From contig JADKIA010000036.1 of NCBI GenBank assembly GCA_016721465.1, forward strand, positions 62,001-126,000: a stretch of DNA of 64,000 bases. The letters run 5' to 3'. Below the pieces are notes generated by a model that worked only from the letters and a program-made list of their open reading frames with translations, had not been told where the DNA came from and ran no database searches. The position numbers and the translations under genes were made by a program. This DNA comes from Ideonella sp. (GTDB taxonomy: Bacteria; Pseudomonadota; Gammaproteobacteria; Burkholderiales; Burkholderiaceae_C). Positions 63,017 through 64,000 of this stretch are shown in pieces. Each line of letters begins with the position of its first letter. The first letter of the stretch is position 1.

Positions 63017-63343
63017 ATGAGCTACTACAAGCACCACATCTTCTTCTGCCTGAACGAGCGGGACAACGGCGAGGCCAGCTGTGCACAGCACAACGCCCAG
63101 GCGTCGTTTGAGCATTGCAAGGCCAAGGTCAGGGCGAGCGGTCTCGCAGGGCCGGGTGGGGTGCGCGTCAACAGGGCCGGTTGCCTGGACCGTTGTGCCG
63201 GTGGACCGGTGGCGGTGGTCTATCCCGAGGGCACCTGGTACACCTACGTCGATCCGACGGACATCGACGAAATCGTGGAGCAGCACCTGGGCAAGGGCCA
63301 GGTCGTTCAGCGCCTGGTGCTGCCGGCGGACGTCGGGCGTTGA
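63017..63343 (+). CDS. Thioredoxin-like [2Fe-2S] ferredoxin
   Basis: The 108-residue protein has cysteines at 11, 22, 56 and 60 (HHIFFC, ASC, GCLDRC), spacing that matches thioredoxin-fold ferredoxins and NuoE-type subunits that hold one [2Fe-2S] cluster. An additional Cys lies at 34. It is probably an electron carrier of unknown partner. ATG 63017 is preferred to a start 57 bases upstream because the family begins near here. It starts the run with a hydrolase gene. Confidence 0.87.
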   Translation: MSYYKHHIFFCLNERDNGEASCAQHNAQASFEHCKAKVRASGLAGPGGVRVNRAGCLDRCAGGPVAVVYPEGTWYTYVDPTDIDEIVEQHLGKGQVVQRLVLPADVGR

Positions 63344-63350
63344 CCGGGCG

Positions 63351-63965
63351 ATGAACCGAGAGACGCGCAGCCTGCGCATCAAGGGCCCTGCCGGCGTCAT
63401 CGAGGCCGAAGTGGATGAACCTGCCGCTGCGCTGAAGGGCGTGGTCGTGCTGTGCCATCCGCATCCACAGCACGGCGGCACCATGGGCAACAAGGTGGTT
63501 CAAACACTTGCCCGCGCCTTCGTGCAGATGGGCTATCGCGCCGTGCGCTTCAACTTCCGTGGCGTGGGCGCCTCACAGGGGGCGTGGGACGAAGGGCGCG
63601 GGGAGGTGGACGATGCCTTGGCAGTGATCGCCGCCGTTCGTGACCCAGGCTTGCCCGTGGCATTGGGCGGATTCTCGTTTGGCGGCTTCATTGCCGCACA
63701 GGCGGCCAAGGCCATCGCCGAGACCACACCGGTTGAACGTTTGGTGCTGGTCGGCCCCGCGACCAGCCGTTTTCCCATGCCCGCCGTCGCGGCGGACACG
63801 GTGGTGGTGCATGGCGAGGCCGACGATGTGGTGCCCTTGTCCGCCACATTGGATTGGGCCAGGCCCCAGGCGTTGCCGGTGATCGTGCTGCCGGGCGTCG
63901 GGCATTTCTTTCACGGGCAACTCACTTTGCTCAAGAACCAGGTCGTCCAGGCCTGGCATCGGTAG
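63351..63965 (+). CDS. Alpha/beta hydrolase
   Basis: The 204-residue protein has the family pattern VVLCHPHPQHGGTMGNKVV near residue 32, GYRAVRFNFRGVGAS, the nucleophile elbow GGFSFGG with Ser109, the acid in HGEADDVVP and the His in GVGHFFHG. This fits the short bacterial esterase-like hydrolases with the CHPHP motif. The substrate is unknown. The start is seven bases past the ferredoxin stop, so the two are likely co-transcribed. Confidence 0.88.
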   Translation: MNRETRSLRIKGPAGVIEAEVDEPAAALKGVVVLCHPHPQHGGTMGNKVVQTLARAFVQMGYRAVRFNFRGVGASQGAWDEGRGEVDDALAVIAAVRDPGLPVALGGFSFGGFIAAQAAKAIAETTPVERLVLVGPATSRFPMPAVAADTVVVHGEADDVVPLSATLDWARPQALPVIVLPGVGHFFHGQLTLLKNQVVQAWHR

Positions 63966-63971
63966 ATCCAC

Positions 63972-64000
63972 ATGAAATCTTGGTTCCTTGGATGGCTGGC
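63972..64000 (+). CDS. Start of a gene truncated by the window end
   Basis: An ATG six bases past the hydrolase stop begins MKSWFLGWLA before the window ends. The basic and hydrophobic start looks like a signal peptide. In related genomes a D-alanyl-D-alanine carboxypeptidase often follows such a hydrolase, but ten residues are too few to identify the gene. Confidence 0.45.

Overview
The window is GC-rich, densely packed bacterial DNA with the gene content of a betaproteobacterium in the Burkholderiales, probably Comamonadaceae or a close relative. Evidence for this is gene order: lptD-surA-rsmA, leuS-lptE-holA, bamE facing fur, hpf-ptsN-hprK, and minor pilins fimT-pilV-pilW-pilX-pilY1-pilY2-like-pilE. 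It is chromosomal: nearly all genes are housekeeping or envelope genes. No tRNA, rRNA, CRISPR array, prophage or insertion sequence was seen. One group II intron is present. The genus is an inference from gene order, not from a marker gene.

Layout. 1-3.5 kb: outer-membrane biogenesis (3' end of lptD, then surA) and rRNA methylation (rsmA). 3.6-4.7 kb: a secreted guanyl-specific ribonuclease with its barstar-type inhibitor, next to DNA that looks poorer in GC. 4.9-12.3 kb: malic enzyme maeB, divergent from a PAS histidine kinase and FixJ-type regulator that are separated by a group II intron (about 9.53-11.60 kb). 12.3-15.3 kb: thiL-pgpA-pncC and a 2-hydroxyacid dehydrogenase. 15.3-22.1 kb (minus strand): bamE-dapB-exbB-exbD-leuS-lptE-holA. 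22.2-27 kb: fur, the nitrogen-PTS genes hpf-ptsN-hprK, corA and a glutathione transferase. 27-36.5 kb: glnE and, facing it, a yhdP-nitrilase-SDR-isomerase operon.

36.5-41.7 kb is a complete fructose-type uptake locus: a PfkB kinase divergent from a periplasmic binding protein, permease, ATPase and ROK repressor, with a near-perfect 25-bp operator between the two arms. 41.9-45.3 kb holds an HD-GYP protein and a PAS-GGDEF-EAL protein; the EAL domain is frameshifted and the GGDEF motif is GGDQF. 45.4-47.2 kb: a DUF1840 protein, a PEBP-family protein and a phosphoglycerate-mutase-like phosphatase. 47.3-54.1 kb: the minor-pilin/PilY1 operon, preceded by a flagellar-sigma-like promoter. 54.2-64 kb: ruvAB, a second two-component system with a 7TM-type sensor, phoH-ybeY, hemB and a hemJ-like gene separated by a probable small RNA or attenuator, a VanZ-like membrane protein, a thioredoxin-like ferredoxin and an alpha/beta hydrolase.

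The points most worth a second look are the intron between the kinase and its regulator, the broken c-di-GMP enzyme, the orphan terminator and CU-rich hairpin near 61.2-61.3 kb, the FrcR-type operator, the leader hairpin that could hide the HD-GYP ribosome-binding site, and the RNase/barstar pair. Most other genes look ordinary. Start codons are uncertain for several genes and this is stated entry by entry.
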